From: B1 sp964355075
GTDB taxonomy: Bacteria; Bacteroidota; Bacteroidia; UKL13-3
Direction of reading: 5' to 3'
Assembly: GCA_964355075.1 (NCBI GenBank)
Contig: CAYHCF010000001.1
Location: 1 to 64,000 of the forward strand
DNA length: 64,000 bases
Program-made: the position numbers and the translations under genes
The notes under the pieces: model-generated
Told to the model about the DNA's origin: nothing
What the model saw: the letters and a program-made list of their open reading frames with translations, nothing else
Databases searched by the model: none
Shown: positions 63,998 to 64,000 of the stretch, piece by piece
Numbering within the stretch: position 1 is the stretch's first letter
Layout of the letters: every line of letters begins with the position of its first letter

Positions 63998-64000
63998 TCG

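Overview
The window looks like a chromosomal segment of a free-living Bacteroidota bacterium. The evidence is the low G+C content, several secreted proteins ending in type IX secretion (T9SS) type A sorting domains, TonB-dependent receptors with N-terminal carboxypeptidase-like domains, RadA, BipA and RF2 of Bacteroidota type, a fused two-domain 2-oxoacid dehydrogenase E1, and many promoters of the Bacteroidota form (TTG, about 19 bases, TAnnTTTG). No rRNA operon, CRISPR array, complete insertion sequence or prophage was seen. All assignments are from reading the sequence; no database search was run.

Layout. 1-7200: heptamer repeats, a MacB-type ABC exporter pair, an S9 peptidase, and a TonB receptor with a small lipoprotein. 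7200-9000: a MntA/HEPN toxin-antitoxin pair whose HEPN gene is frameshifted, and a LOG-family nucleotidase. 9000-14500: urocanate hydratase, a MarR-YceI operon with its operator, an amidohydrolase and a lipid A-type acyltransferase. 14700-17100: a Fic protein with 24-bp direct repeats upstream, a repeat-rich spacer and two tRNA genes. 17200-26000: gamma-glutamyltransferase, a lipoprotein, and a six-gene efflux operon (TolC, membrane fusion protein, two ATPases, two ABC-2 permeases). 26000-34700: two giant T9SS-sorted adhesin-like proteins in tandem that share about 1.8 kb of identical DNA but have unrelated N-termini. 34700-38700: a caspase-fold-like protein, radA, a small T9SS protein and a polyprenyl diphosphate synthase. 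38700-45500: a T9SS subtilase, pssA overlapping purS, and an M28 peptidase. 45600-52400: fused E1 dehydrogenase, rho, a universal stress protein and a FucP-like transporter. 52500-54900: a small accessory patch with a RelE/ParE pair, a truncated BRO gene, ORF fragments and a Cys-rich TPR protein. 55000-58300: a probable copper module (HYC/CC small protein, HMA protein, TonB receptor). 58300-64000: bipA/typA, a DUF4907 and kelch T9SS pair, and prfB with its programmed frameshift.

How the parts fit. The surface is served by T9SS substrates, TonB receptors and export pumps. The housekeeping genes (radA, rho, bipA, prfB, pssA, purS, E1, prenyl synthase) are stable chromosomal content. Accessory material is confined to the MntA/HEPN locus, the Fic/tRNA region and the 52.5-54 kb patch. 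The features most worth following are the gene-conversion mosaic of the giant T9SS proteins, the stand-alone caspase-like protein beside radA, a set of intergenic arrays that all have a 7-bp period but different sequences, and the Fic gene with its direct repeats.
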